From: Phalacrocorax aristotelis
Taxonomy: Eukaryota > Chordata > Aves > Suliformes > Phalacrocoracidae
Direction: 5' to 3'
DNA: 64,000 bases
NCBI RefSeq assembly: GCF_949628215.1
Contig: NC_134277.1
Coordinates: 124,483,963 to 124,547,962, forward strand
The notes below the pieces were generated by a model. The model worked only from the letters and a program-made list of their open reading frames with translations. It was not told the DNA's origin and did no database searches. Of the stretch, positions 23,101-35,448 are shown piece by piece (positions within the stretch are counted from its first letter, which is position 1; every line of letters starts with the position of its first letter). Position numbers and translations under genes: made by a program.

Positions 23101-26100
23101 TTGGTTTTATCTTTTCATGTTTGCTTTGTACCTTTGAGTGCTCAGTTTTAAAAGTCCAAGTGCAAGGAAACAGACGTGCAGTTGGGTCAATCCTACCAGC
23201 CGCATTCAGTTATCTGTCCAAAGGCTGCCTAATCCAAACTCTGTACCAGCTTAAAGCAGAGGCAGGCAGCAGTAGGTGTGTGCTTACAAAAAAACTGCCT
23301 GAGGGTCCCGGGACCAAGGACCACGTTTAGCTGCCACAAAACGAACAATTTCCTGGGGTACAGATAGATCTTTCCCAATCTAAGCAGAGCTTAATGTGGA
23401 CTCAAGAGCTCCCTTGCAGCCTTGCTGCAGCTGGCATGTCTGAGTGAAGAAATCCATTCTTAACAAATCTGCTCTTATTAGAAAATTATTTTGACAAAGT
23501 ATTTCCAACTGTCTCAGACAAGGACTTTTTAAAAGTAATTTTATTTTTTCTTACTATTTTCCTACACAGTAACAGAGATAGAGTCACACAGCATGTCACA
23601 CCTTACGGGTTTGATTGTTTACCAGTACCTCGTCACTAACATAAGCGTGACAGGCAGCAACGGGTCTGAGCAACAAGGTTGAAGCACTAATGGGTACAAC
23701 AAAGAAACATTGCAGGGACAGATTAATTTCTCTGCGGGGAAAAATGTGCAGGAGTGAGCACAGTATTTGCTCCACTTTGCAGGTGTCTCATGTACATAGT
23801 AAGAGAAGCCAGGTCTTTTCAGAAGTCAGGTTATAATCAAGGGCAAGACATGCTCTGGAAAAGAGTTACCTCAGTAAACTCCCTGCAGCGCTGCCGCTTG
23901 TCAGCTGGTGCTGTGTATCACACAAATATTTTGTGATCCTCTGCAAGAACATGACTTTGTCTTACAACACAATTGTATGGGTTACTCTTTTCACAACAAC
24001 AGTATATATACATAACAACCTACTGAAGCAGTGCGTCCAAAATAATCTAGTTACAATATATATATGAATTGCCATAAAAGTGGGGCAAGTATTGGTATTG
24101 TGTATATATGCACATTATTGCTTTTGTCTCCAAAGCAATGTCAGCTCAAAAGCTCTTTCACAACACACTACTGTGGTACTATTAGTAATACCATAATATC
24201 TTTCTGCAAACAGCTGAACTCCCTACAGAGGAAAACATTGCCATCTGAAAGCTTACACACCTTTCTATTTCCCAGGGAATTCCTAGTCAAACGGTGTATT
24301 GATTTTTTTCCTCCTACACAGTTCAGGCACTTTTAAAATATGCTAAACTGGAGAAATAACACAAACCAAGAATGCTTCTGAGAATGTGATCTGACACGTG
24401 ATTTTTATTACCCCCATTATGAGAGATACTTACTCAAGAATCAATGAAGTGAAAATGAAGATATGCGTGCCAAAATCTAATGTAGCATATGCTGTAAAAT
24501 TATAACTACTTTGAAGTATATTTCAAAGGAAAACTATTGTTCAGGGTTGGAAAAGTGAGAATAAATAAATAAAAAGGACTGCTAACATGCTTTGATCAAG
24601 GTACGTCCAAATCTTGAGTTTGTCTTTGTCATCCTCTATCAACTAGCTCCTCAGGAGGGAATTCTGCTGGACCAAAATACAGTGATCTGACCGGATTCTG
24701 GCAACCTGCTTTAGCTGGGCCAAAGATGGAAAGGTCTTTGACTGTACTTTCCTAAAGTAAAAGCCAAGGAGTCATTGAGTGTTCAAAAACCCTAAGTAGG
24801 AAAAATAGTCTTTGCACTGTCAGAAAGGCATTTCAGGTCACATTATGGCTGTTACAAGTAGATTACTCACCATTTGTATCAGGATGTTCACCTTCAAGAG
24901 GAACTATTTTCTCACTGAAGTTTCCAAGAGACAGCATTTTATCCAAGCAGCTGGGTGCTGGAGACAGTTTTTCTTTAGGGAAAAACTAGTGATGCTTCAT
25001 TCAGACTAAATACCATTGATGTTTTAATAGTTCCTAATGTTTTGTAGGGTACAGGCTTTATATAGATTTAGTTTCATCCAGATATATCATCCCCCAGTTA
25101 TGCAGACCTATAGATTTGGCCAGTAGTCCGATCAATAGCCCTGTAATAACACACTCTCTCAATGAAAGAGAAGAGATTATCCAAACACACAAAATAGACC
25201 TGTAAAATAATGCCCTTATTTTAAATGGAAATGGCATTGACTTTTGTTGGAGTTTTGCCAGTAGTTCAAAAATGAAGTTTTTATATCTATTACATTGATC
25301 TGTAACCTTTTAGCAACTGAATGTCACATGCAGTAATCTATGAGCTCTCATTCAGTGATAATTTCTATTACATGTTCTCTGTTAATCCACACTTCAGATT
25401 TTTCTGATGTCTCTTTTCCTTCCACAGACCTGATTGTCCTTCAAAGCCAGCTTATTTTCAATACTATAAGCTAGAGGGCTACTTCTGCCTATAAAATAGA
25501 CATATTTATTTTTGATGATGCTTGTTCATGCAGGATCAAAAAATGCTGCATGAAAAGCTGATCAGTTTCCATAGGTATTTATTTATCAAAAGACAATACT
25601 TATTTCTGTTGTTGGATTTAGTTCTAATAAAAAGCTATAATGATGCAGAAATAACAGCATAAGCACCGGAAATTTCTGTGTGTACACATACAGGGTGCTG
25701 CTTCATCTCACTTATGTTTAGTACTAATCGGAACTGAAATCATGTGAAGTGCAATCTCAGATAGTCTCACCCCATTAATTACAGCAGAATTACCAAGACA
25801 ATAAATGAAGCAGCTGATAGTGCAGCATAGTAATGAATGCCTTTAACCCACAGAGAACCCCATTCTTTACCAGTGTACCAGAAATAATGCTACTGAGTGG
25901 AGATTGCACTGCCAAACCAGTAACAAGCAGCACTGAGAAACAGAGCCCAGCGACACAAAGGGTGGTAGAGAGCTGAATAAACAAGTGAATGGGACCCTGC
26001 AAGCAGGCCAGGGCTGCCAGCAGTGTTGTGCCAGGGCCAGGAGAAAGCAGGATCCCTCACACAGCAGAGGAGGATGCTCCATTCCAGCTCAGGGATGGTG

Positions 26101-29100
26101 CAGCAGAAGCACAGCAAGCAAGCAAGCTTGCTAGAGCCAATGGAGGTGGTCAAGACACTGCTGAAGCCTTGGTGCCCATAAGGAACAAATGTGACTGTCA
26201 TTTTGGAGTTTTCCAAAGTACAGTGACACTTCTGTTCCTCCCACTTCCACACACAAACGCTCTCAGGTATTTACATCCCAGGCATATGTTTGGCTGTACT
26301 TTCATAAGGGGAACCCTCCGTTTTGAAAGAGTTTCTAATGCAGAAGTTGAAAAAAAACCCTTGAAAACAAATTAGCAGCCTGCTCTTTGTCAGGCAACCA
26401 ATGTCAGTGAAAAAAACCAAAGGGAGCATTTAGTCTAATGGCAATAATTACCAGGGGTGGTGTCTGGAAGCACAGCTCTGTTTGTGGAATCAGGTAAGAA
26501 AGTGGGATTTGCACTTCAGAGCAAACACAAATGCATGCTGAGAAGTTCTACCCAAGTCCTGGCAGCAGAGTGCTGCTGTCCTCTTTGGTCACACTTGGGC
26601 ATGTATCCCATGAGACTCTCTCTGCTAGCTTCAGCACTTCATCCATTTCCCAAAAGTTTCTGTCAACCCATAAGAATTACTGTCCACGAACAGCCTTGGT
26701 TTTTCACTGATGTCTCCACTTCTGTATGCATGAAGACCTTCATATCAATACAGTGGTGAGGAGAATGCAGGAAAAAAAAATATGTTGTCACTTGCTATGC
26801 AGAACATAGCAAGTGTCACTGGGGTAAAAATTTACAAAACAAGTCAGTGTCTCTGCAAGTGTCTGGGAGTTTCATCGCCATCTTCAATGGGCAGAGTTTT
26901 ACCTTTCCTGCTAATTCTAGTCACAAGAACTTGTCCCAAAACAAACAGGTACAGGCTCCCCAAAAGGCAGATGAAGAAAAGTGATGTCCCTCAAAAGTAT
27001 CAAAAGACAGAAGTGATAGTCTGAAAGGTTCCTGTAGTTCTGCACAGCATTTTGTCTGAAACTCTCCTTCTTCGTACAATAACACAGAACCATATTTGGC
27101 CATGGACCACAGGCAGCAGTTGAGTGAGATCACAGCTCCAAGAAAAATATGGGGTGTAGAGAGAAATTAGTTCTGCCTTTTCAAACCTTTTCAATTAAAA
27201 AAATACCAACAGCATCAATCCCAAACTGGGTTATTGGGAGTCTAACCATTGCAGCAAACTGACAAGACAGCAAACAGAAACCCCACCAGGTCCAAATTTA
27301 TTCAACTGCTTTGTTTTAGTAACACTATACTGTTTAAACTAATGCCAGTTTGTGTAAGCTAGATTGTCTGATACTTCACTGTAATTAAGAACCCATCACA
27401 TTGTCAGGTGCAGCTGAAAGGCAGAAGGCTTTCAGTCACTAAGCAAAGATGAAGACTTGGTCCTGTATTAAATCAGGCACAGAAACAGTTGATCAGAGGC
27501 TTGTCAGGCTGACCTCCAGGTGAACTATACCTTCACAGCACAGATCCTTGTCCTTCAGAGAGATGGGGAGCTGGGCTGAGCTAATGTATTACCAAGAATA
27601 CTAGATTTTCTTGCAACAGCATTTGTGAGAACCCCTACCAGCCGGCCCAAAGTTTAGAAATTTATAATATTTTTCACCTGGTTGTTATAGGGATAGAAAG
27701 AGAACGGGTATCAATAGAATTAAGATATGGAAATAAAATTTTTAATGTGGCATGTATGTTAACAATTCAGGGAGGTTTTAGCTGTCTTGATTGCATTAAT
27801 GAAGAACAACCTCTCTGGTAAAAAGTTTGCATGTCTTATTCCAGTGAAAGTGAACAGGTTTCATTATGGAACAAACAGCTCAATAAAGCAATGCTTCTTT
27901 AAGCGTGAGGTTAAAAGAATTAATTACACCTCTGAAAGTTTTCTGACATGGACAGTCCTTTGGGGTCAATTGTTTAGGTGTGTTGTCCCAAGACAGGTCT
28001 TTAGGCCACCAGCACTGTTCTGGTTCACATGCAGACTTCTAACCCACTGAGCTTTGATTTTTCTGTTGTGAATCAAAATTGCACTGTTTAAAGCTCACAA
28101 GGCCAAAACATAAAAAGGGAAAAGAAAGGTTATTTTCTGTGAAAGACAACTGATTTTTAGCTTGATCTGAAATACTCATGAACTGACCAGCAATTTAATT
28201 CAAAAGCTGTCTCACCATGGATGAAGACGAGTAACCTGAAGATCAGGAAATGGGAACAATGTTAGTTGAAATATCTTCAGGAGTGTTTCTACAGCACCAA
28301 TCTGTAAGAGTCTAGGTTTCAAATACCTTTCTACTATTTTTTTAAGTCTTGATAAACAGATCTCCATATTGACTCCATGAATTTGAATTAGGCAGGTTAA
28401 TTTGCTTCCTTGGAAGCGAAACATCCCTACTACCTCCCCATTTGTTTGCCTCCTCACTTCAGAGTCTGACCCTCCAGAATTTAGGACAGATTTTCACAGT
28501 CCAATTTGAATATCAGAATAGGATTAAAAGAAAAAAAAATCTTTTTTCTGAGCTGCTATGCTACCTTTTGGAGTCTTTACTTCATAATCCTACCTGTGTC
28601 TTTTGCAACATCTTAAATAGCATAAATGTAAAATAAACGCTCCATGTAGGTATATCAGCTTCAGATTCTGATAATGAATATGTTAAACAGACAATTTAAA
28701 TACTAAAGAGTTAATGAGGAATGCTATTTACTTGATTCCTTAATAGTGTAAGTTCATGGCAGTTTCAAGAGGACAGCACTGTTTTTAAAGGATATTGGCG
28801 TATCACAATCAAACCATACTCTTAGCTATGAGCACACAGCCTACAATTCCTTTTATTGCACAGAGACCACAGCTGATATTAAGCTTTCCCTTGTAGCACA
28901 GCCAGCACCAGTGATGAGTTTTGAGACTGAGATACAATAATTAGTCTCTAAGTACAGCTTTTTACCTCACCAAGGGTACAGGCTACATTATATTATTCCG
29001 TGAACTCTCTGTGGATAATAATGGCATCATCCATAGGCCAGGAACAACATTGCTCATTGAGACAAATCATTTGCCCTCCCTAAACTTATTAAACTTGTTA

Positions 29101-29518
29101 TTGTGAGAGCCATGGACTCAATTTCATTTCAGTTTCCGTTCAATCACTTTTTAAGTAATTAGACCTACAGATTTGTCTCAAGGATTTTTGCCTACCTTGA
29201 AATATCAGTCTTGCAAACAAGGCAAATGGACACAGTCACTCTCTTCACTCAGAAGACTATTTTGAACTTGTTCATTGCATTCTGCAGATCCTGTTCTGCG
29301 AGATAGAAGTCTAATATTCCAAAGCTCTTCATTTCTCTGTTCTTTAAAAGTACGTGGTCATTTGTAACCTTATAATGATCTGCAACTGCTTCTTCATGAC
29401 AAAAGGAAACTTGGCGTTTCTCAAAGTTACCTCCAGGGAGGATTTTCTGTTTTCTTTTTTTCTAGTTTGGTTTTCCCACTCAGAAAATCTAACCTTTTTG
29501 AAAGCTTCATAGTGCATT
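20112..29518. other. Long gene-free AT-rich stretch
   Basis: No gene supported over 9.4 kb. Paired overlapping frames at 20743-21115 (plus) and at 25790-26375 (both strands) reflect local composition, and their translations show no domain. The stretch includes the AAT microsatellite at 22739. No LINE, LTR or RNA gene was recognised. Confidence 0.5.
22739..22761. repeat. (AAT)n microsatellite
   Basis: Seven consecutive TAA/AAT units form a simple repeat within AT-rich DNA. No associated element was seen. Confidence 0.9.
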
Positions 29519-29519
29519 T

Positions 29520-30285
29520 CACAGAATCACATAATCACAGGTTGGAAGGGACCCCAGGGATCACCTAGTCCAACCTTTCTAGGAAGAGCACAGTCTAGAC
29601 AAGATGGCCCAGCACCCTGTCCAGCCGAATCTTAAAAGTGTCCAACGTGGCTGAGGCAACCACTTCCCTGGGGAGATTATTCCAATGGTGACTGTCCTCA
29701 CTGTGAAAAATTTTCCTCTCGTGTACAATCGGAATCTCCCCAAGACCAACTTGTGTCCATTCCCCCTTGTCCTCTCCACGTGACTCTTTGTAAAAAGGGA
29801 TTCTCCATCTTCTTTGTAGCTACCCCTTAAGTGCTGGTACATGGTGATGAGATCCCCTCTGAGTCTCCTTTTCTCAAGACTGAACAAACCCAGCTCTCCC
29901 AGCCTATCCTCGTACGGCAGGCTTCCCTGTCCTTTGATCATCTTGGTGGCCCTTCTCTGGACCCCTTCCAGCCTGTCCACATCTTTTCTGTATAGAGGGG
30001 ACCAGAACTGCACACAGTACTCCAGGTGTGGCCTGACAAGCACTGAGTAGAGTGGGATAATGACTTCTTTATCTCCACTGGTGATGCCCTTTTTGATGCA
30101 ACCCAGCATCCTGTTGGCCTTCCTGGCCGCAGCAGCACAATGTTTGTTCATGTTGAGCTTCCTGTCCACCAGGACGCCCATGTCCCTTTCCACAGAGCTG
30201 CTTTCCAGCCAGGTGGATCCCAGTCTGTGCTGCACTCTGGTCAATAGTTTCCACCTGAAATCTAGAAGCAAAGTTCATCTGGTCT
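29520..30285 (-). mobile_element. CR1 LINE with long open reverse-transcriptase tail
   Basis: A minus-strand CR1 copy with its 3' end at about 29520 (+ strand CACAGGTTGGAAGGGACC) and a 5' truncation near 30285. From 30271 down to 29579 the minus strand is open for 230 codons. The first roughly 185 are the C-terminal part of ORF2: DMGVLVDRKLNMNKHCA, ARKANRMLGCIKKG, LYSVLVRPHLEYCVQFWSP, VQRRATKMIKG and [15 protein letters not shown] are the standard order of the CR1 RT thumb region. After KFFTVRTV the expected WNRLP motif is gone, and a frameshift carries the frame into the 3' UTR. The 3' UTR differs from that of the copies at 3459 and 32961, so it is another subfamily. It is relatively young by integrity but immobile, as the endonuclease and RT active site are missing. 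Confidence 0.95.
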
Positions 30286-30289
30286 AAGT

Positions 30290-32958
30290 TCAAAATGGAC
30301 AGCATTGAAACCCAGCTAATATGGACAGGAGGGGAAAAAAAAAAAAAGCCCTCATAATTTATACAGAGGGGAAAAGCTTGTGGATCAAAAATGCCAAGTG
30401 ATCACTGCTTGGAATTGATTCTTTTTCCTAAGCAAGGGTGGAGACTACAGTTGAGGACTAAGTTATCTAGTTACTTCTAGCAGTGTTGTCTCCTCTTCTT
30501 TAAGGGGCCATGTTTTGAATTCCTGCCTTTAAAATGTATTTTTTCCTTCGGTAACTAATCAGTATGGACAAAGTTGGACAGCAGTATTAATATTATACTG
30601 TTCTCTGGCAAATGTTTTCTTCCATCTCAGTTATGTACAGTCACTTCTCAAGCCTTGCCCTCTGTGCTTGCACTCCAGAGCACCTTGTGCATCTCCTCTG
30701 CTGTTCATCCACTCCTCACTTTACCTGACTTTTTGACAAAGGAGACAACTACTATTAAGTACAGGCAAACCTCCAAATATTGGTGCATTGGTGTCAACTG
30801 TTGCTTAAATCATTTGGACATCCTGTTGGCTGGATTGCCACCTCTCAAGAGCCCTCAGAGCTTGTTCAGGAAGGGGAGAGGAAGGAGCACCAGGACACCC
30901 TGAGGTCTGGTGCCGGTGGAGTGGCAGCTCCCTGAACCTGAGTGAAAATGAAGTGGGGTGAGAAGTCTTTACGCCCTGCACACTAGAGGGAAAAGCCTAA
31001 GAAGAGTAAGTAATATTTCATGCACTGCATTTCAGGTAACAGAGATTACTATGACAGTAAAAAAACAGAAATATTTTTTTAAAAAGAAGACATGCTGAGA
31101 TTCTTGCTAGTACTGCAGCCACATTCATGCTAACAAGCCCCATCACCTTTTTGCTTTCTCCCTCCTGAAGGCTGTGCACCCCCTTCCAAACTCTAGGCAA
31201 GTTTCTATGGAAACCATCAGCATGGCTACAGAAATGGGGGGAATTACAGATTTCATCCACATATACATAATTCACTTTCTAAAAAAAATTTGAAATGACA
31301 GAAAATGGCAGGGCCTCTTACTGAGATGATTGCACCGTGTGGGAGAAAGGAACCCCTGCAGAAGGGACCTCAACTGATCATCAGCCCTTTGAGCCAAGGT
31401 CACCCTAAAAAGTCCAGCGGCAAACTCTGTCCCTATTCAGCTGAGAACGGTAGGTGCAAGATGCCCATCAGCAACTCTCATTTCTTTCTGTTTTGTTGAA
31501 TTTGTGTAATCTGCCAATAGAAGAGTCACGTTGTTTGTTTAGTTTTGCACCATGTTCCCACACATTGACATAACATTTGGAATTTAGTCCTGTTTGTAAG
31601 CAAATATGTTTGGGGATCATTTCAACCCTGGTAGCCCTCTACACTGGGCATAGATGTCTGCCTCAAAACTTAGCCATCTAAAAAGAAAGTGTAGATGCAG
31701 AAAAATGAAACTCTATGAAATTTTCTTGGGTTTATTTTAGTTGTTTAAAGTTAAAATATAATTGACACATGCTGAGTAACCACTTTTTCAGAAATCCTCT
31801 TGCATCAGAGTTCTAACTTTCTCAAAGTTTTCTAATGGCTGTGTATAGAGAGATGGAGTAAATTGGAAGATTCATGCCATGTTACTCTGTAATTCTTCAA
31901 GTTGCATTAAATGAATCCTCTATACAGAAGTTGGGAGAACCTGACCAGAACCTTTTTCTTTTTTTTTCTTCAAAGTGACAGTACCATCTGAACTATATTT
32001 TTCATTACTATTGTAGCTTCGTCTTAATTCTCTGTGCCACACTGTTCTTTTTACCACTCTCTCTGTCCTGATCTTTTGAAAAAAAGAGAAAGGAATTACA
32101 AGGTAAATTACATTTTATTACACAACTTTCAGAACCATAAAAATCAGGCAAGAATTGCAAACTTAGGACTGGGAAAAAAAAAGAAACCTTCCCTTTCTAG
32201 GCCCCAATCCACTAAACACTTATCCAGTCATAAGCACATGAGTAATTTAAGTGAGTTCTTGGATTCAAGCCAATAGATAAATGTTAAATATGTGCCTGGC
32301 CCAGCCAATGCACACAATCTGTTGCTAAATGTGACATTTACATATATATATATATATCTTTGGCATTTTTGGAGATTAGGAAAGCTGTTTATAAGCTAGA
32401 ACATAAGGATAAAATCGTGATTAAAATTGTTCTGGAAGTCTCTCTAGTGGTGTCGTGAAGCACTGTATAATTTTGTTTGCAAAGGGCTTAGAAAAAACAA
32501 AGATTGATGCAATTTACATTTAGTTCATTTTCAACTAAATATGGCATGTAGATAAGCTATGAAGAGTAAAATAACTAGGTTCTATGCACAATTCACCATT
32601 TCAAGTCAACTGAACTCCATGGATTGTTTTCGATATTACCTATTTCAGTGGCATTGAAAGACAGCTGTGAGTTAAAATTACAGTTTAATTGGCATTAATG
32701 CATTTTGCCAAAAATCATAGGAGAATAGCATTTTGTCTTTTTCTTTTTTTTTTTTTAACTGAAAGTCAACGGGGGGTGAGGGGAAGGATATTTGACTCTC
32801 TAAAGAAAATAATTGTTTCAGTTTGACAAGAAAATTGAACTAACTGCATTGAAGGATGAGTGAGTTTAATGTTTCCAGACTTAAGTTTTTGCAGGTTTAA
32901 CTGTCAAATAATAAAATAAAGTTCAAATTTTTGTGTCTTAAATAACATATTCATATTT
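30290..32958. other. Non-coding spacer between CR1 copies
   Basis: No gene supported. An open frame of 109 codons at 30574-30903 (plus) shows no domain. A TA microsatellite is at 32342. A poly(A)-like run lies at about 30331-30345, just beyond the preceding CR1, and a T-rich tract at about 32743-32757. Confidence 0.5.
32342..32357. repeat. (TA)n microsatellite
   Basis: Eight alternating TA units form a short simple repeat. Confidence 0.85.
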
Positions 32959-32960
32959 GC

Positions 32961-33850
32961 GTAGAATCATAGAATGGTTTGGGTTGGAAGGGACCTTAAG
33001 AGGTCATCTAGTCCAACCCCCCTGCCATGGGCAGGGACATCTTCCACTAAACCAGGTTGCTCAGAGCCCCATCCAACCTGACCTTAAATGTTTCCATGGA
33101 TGGGACACCCACAACTTCTCTGGGCAACCTGTTCCATTGCCTGACCACCCTCAGAGTGAAGAACTTCTTCCTTTTATCTAACCTGAATCTACCCTCTTTC
33201 AGTTTAAAGCTATTACCCCTTGTCCTATCACTACATACCCTTGTAAAAAGTCCCTCTCCTGCTTTCTTGTATGCCCACTTTAAGTACTGAAAGGCTGCTA
33301 TAAGGTCTCCACACAGCTTTCTTTTCTCCAGGCTGAACATTCCCAACTCTTTCAGCCTGTCTTTATACGAGAGGTGCTCCAGCCCTCTGATCTTCATGGC
33401 CCTCCTCTGGACTCACTCCAACAGGTCCGTGTCCTCCTTGTGTTTGGGGCCCCAGAGCTGGATGCAGTACTCCAGGTTGGGTCTCAGCAGAGCAGAGTAG
33501 AAGGGCAGGGGAGCATCACCTCCCTTGACCTGCTGGCCGTGCAGCCCAGGATACAGTTGCCTTTCTGGGCTGCTAGCGCACATTTCCCAGTCATGCTGAG
33601 GTTCTCATCAACCAACATTTCCAAGTCTTTCTCCTCAGGGCTGCTCTCAAGCCACTATCCACCCATCCTGCGTTTATGCTTGGGATTGCCCTGACCCATG
33701 TGCAAGACCTTACACTTGGCCTTGCTGTACTCAATGAGGTTCACATGGGCCTACCTCTCAAGCCACCTGTCAAGGTCCCTCTGGATGGCCTGCCAAGGTC
33801 CCTTCCCTCCAGCATGTTGACCATACCACACAGCTTGGTGTCATCATTTT
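32961..33850 (-). mobile_element. CR1 LINE, 5'-truncated, about 0.9 kb
   Basis: The classic reverse-complement CR1 3' end (AGAATCATAGAATGGTTTGG, then the GGTTGGAAGGGACC block) starts at 32961. On the minus strand from 33397 to 33047 a 116-codon open frame gives the ORF2 C-terminus: [20 protein letters not shown], later [20 protein letters not shown] and the terminal [11 protein letters not shown] before the stop, which is the normal ORF2 end. Upstream sequence to about 33850 still matches the RT region but is frame-broken. It is the best-preserved CR1 3' end in the window and probably the same subfamily group as 3459-4056. Confidence 0.95.
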
Positions 33851-33854
33851 TTTC

Positions 33855-35440
33855 ATAAGTACAGTTTATGAAAGCCAGACAAACTAGAGCTAAGTAAACA
33901 GAGATTCCTTAACAGTACCACATCCCAGACATTTAAAGAGAAAGAACCCAACCCTGTGTCTTTTTCATATACCAATAACCTGATCCTGTGATAAATTTGC
34001 CTCAGCGGGACTATTGACTTAATCCATGACACTCTCATAAATTTGAAGAGGGATCCCTAAAGCTTTTGTTCAAATCCTATTGATGTCAACAGTCTGCATT
34101 AGATTTGAACAGGCCTTAAGTTAGGTCTTTAAGGGACTGTTTGCTACAGTTGGCCTTTACACATCTCTTCCTACAGGAAATCCATTAATGCACTGGGGCT
34201 CCCTACACATTCATAGTCAGATTAGGAGCAGAAGGGAGGGAGACACTAACATAAGCCTTTGAGGAGAATGGAAGGCTTACTCTGGTACACTGGTAGGGAG
34301 CTCCCACACTTTAAAATCCATAACTCAGTAATCTCTTCTAACTTTATCTACATAATTCATATTTTTCAAAATCAACAGGAGGCTAGACACTTTTTTCTAA
34401 AGAAGATGGTAGCACTCTGTCACCCGTGATCCAGCAGCCCTATGGTTAGATATCCCTCTCTTCCCATTAGTAGGAGATGCAGCTTCCACCAAAGCAACAA
34501 GTTTTAGTCACAATAGTTCTAACTCATTCAAATCTTTATATTAAAGCTAATATCAGAATGATACTTTTATTAATTCAATTAATATTTTCTTCAGTATGGG
34601 CATACAATACCTTATTTTCATAGTACCAAGGCTCCTATAGCTCATGATGTTCCGAACAAAATAACCAACTTATTTCAGAAGCTCAGAAAAAAAGACTAGC
34701 TCTCCACACCTCCAATGTTGCCCTTGACTGTGGTTCCCGGCATTAGAAGGTAGAAGATATGAATTAGAAGGTAGAAGAAATGAATCACCTTAATCTCCCT
34801 TCTACCCCTACAAAAATTACCCAAATTCTTGAAGCTCATTTAGCTAAGAATATTCAGACCAATTTATAATTTCATAACAACATCTGCAAAGAATTTTTTG
34901 TCATTTATCTGTTGCTGAGAGCTACCCAAAATCATTATTATCTACTGGACCAAGACCTTAAAGAAGCACACACAGTAAAGATAATTACCATTAGCATCTG
35001 AAACAGTTGTGATAAGAACATCAGAAATATTAGAACGTATATTAGACAGTTAAAGAGTTATAGTCATTTGTATCTAAGTTTGTATCTTATAATTTTTGGC
35101 AACTTCATCTGAGAAAAAAAGCAAAAAGAGATTTAACTGCTCAGTAGTATTCTAAGGCAAAGAAAAGCATCCGTGCCTTAACTGAGGAAATGCAGAGAAG
35201 TTGCACTGATGTAATTCATGCCATGGCTTGTTTATATTCACCCATTATCCAGAGGTAAAGTAGCCCTCCCCATGAATACTCAGTGTATGGGTTTGTCCCT
35301 CTTCCTTCATGCCTGATACTGACGTTCAACTTACTGATTGCCAGGAACACCTACTTTTGAGCACTGTTTTGAAAACAAATCCACAGAAACAACACAGCAA
35401 TATCAGGAAACTTGAAGGATGACAAATGAGAGAGAGTAGT
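33855..35440. other. Non-coding AT-rich spacer
   Basis: No gene supported. It contains a small tandem duplication at 34742-34786. No RNA gene was recognised. Confidence 0.55.
34742..34786. repeat. Short tandem duplication
   Basis: Two near-identical copies of a roughly 22-base unit (ATTAGAAGGTAGAAGA plus a variable end) sit head to tail. It is a local slippage product. Confidence 0.8.
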
Positions 35441-35448
35441 GGACAGGG

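Noticed and set aside
25790..26375. Frames of 120-128 codons on both strands
   Set aside because: Opposing frames of similar length in a GC-richer patch, with Cys/Trp-rich translations typical of noise. No domain was seen.
33374..33694. 106-codon + strand frame
   Set aside because: It is antisense to the CR1 copy at 32961-33850.
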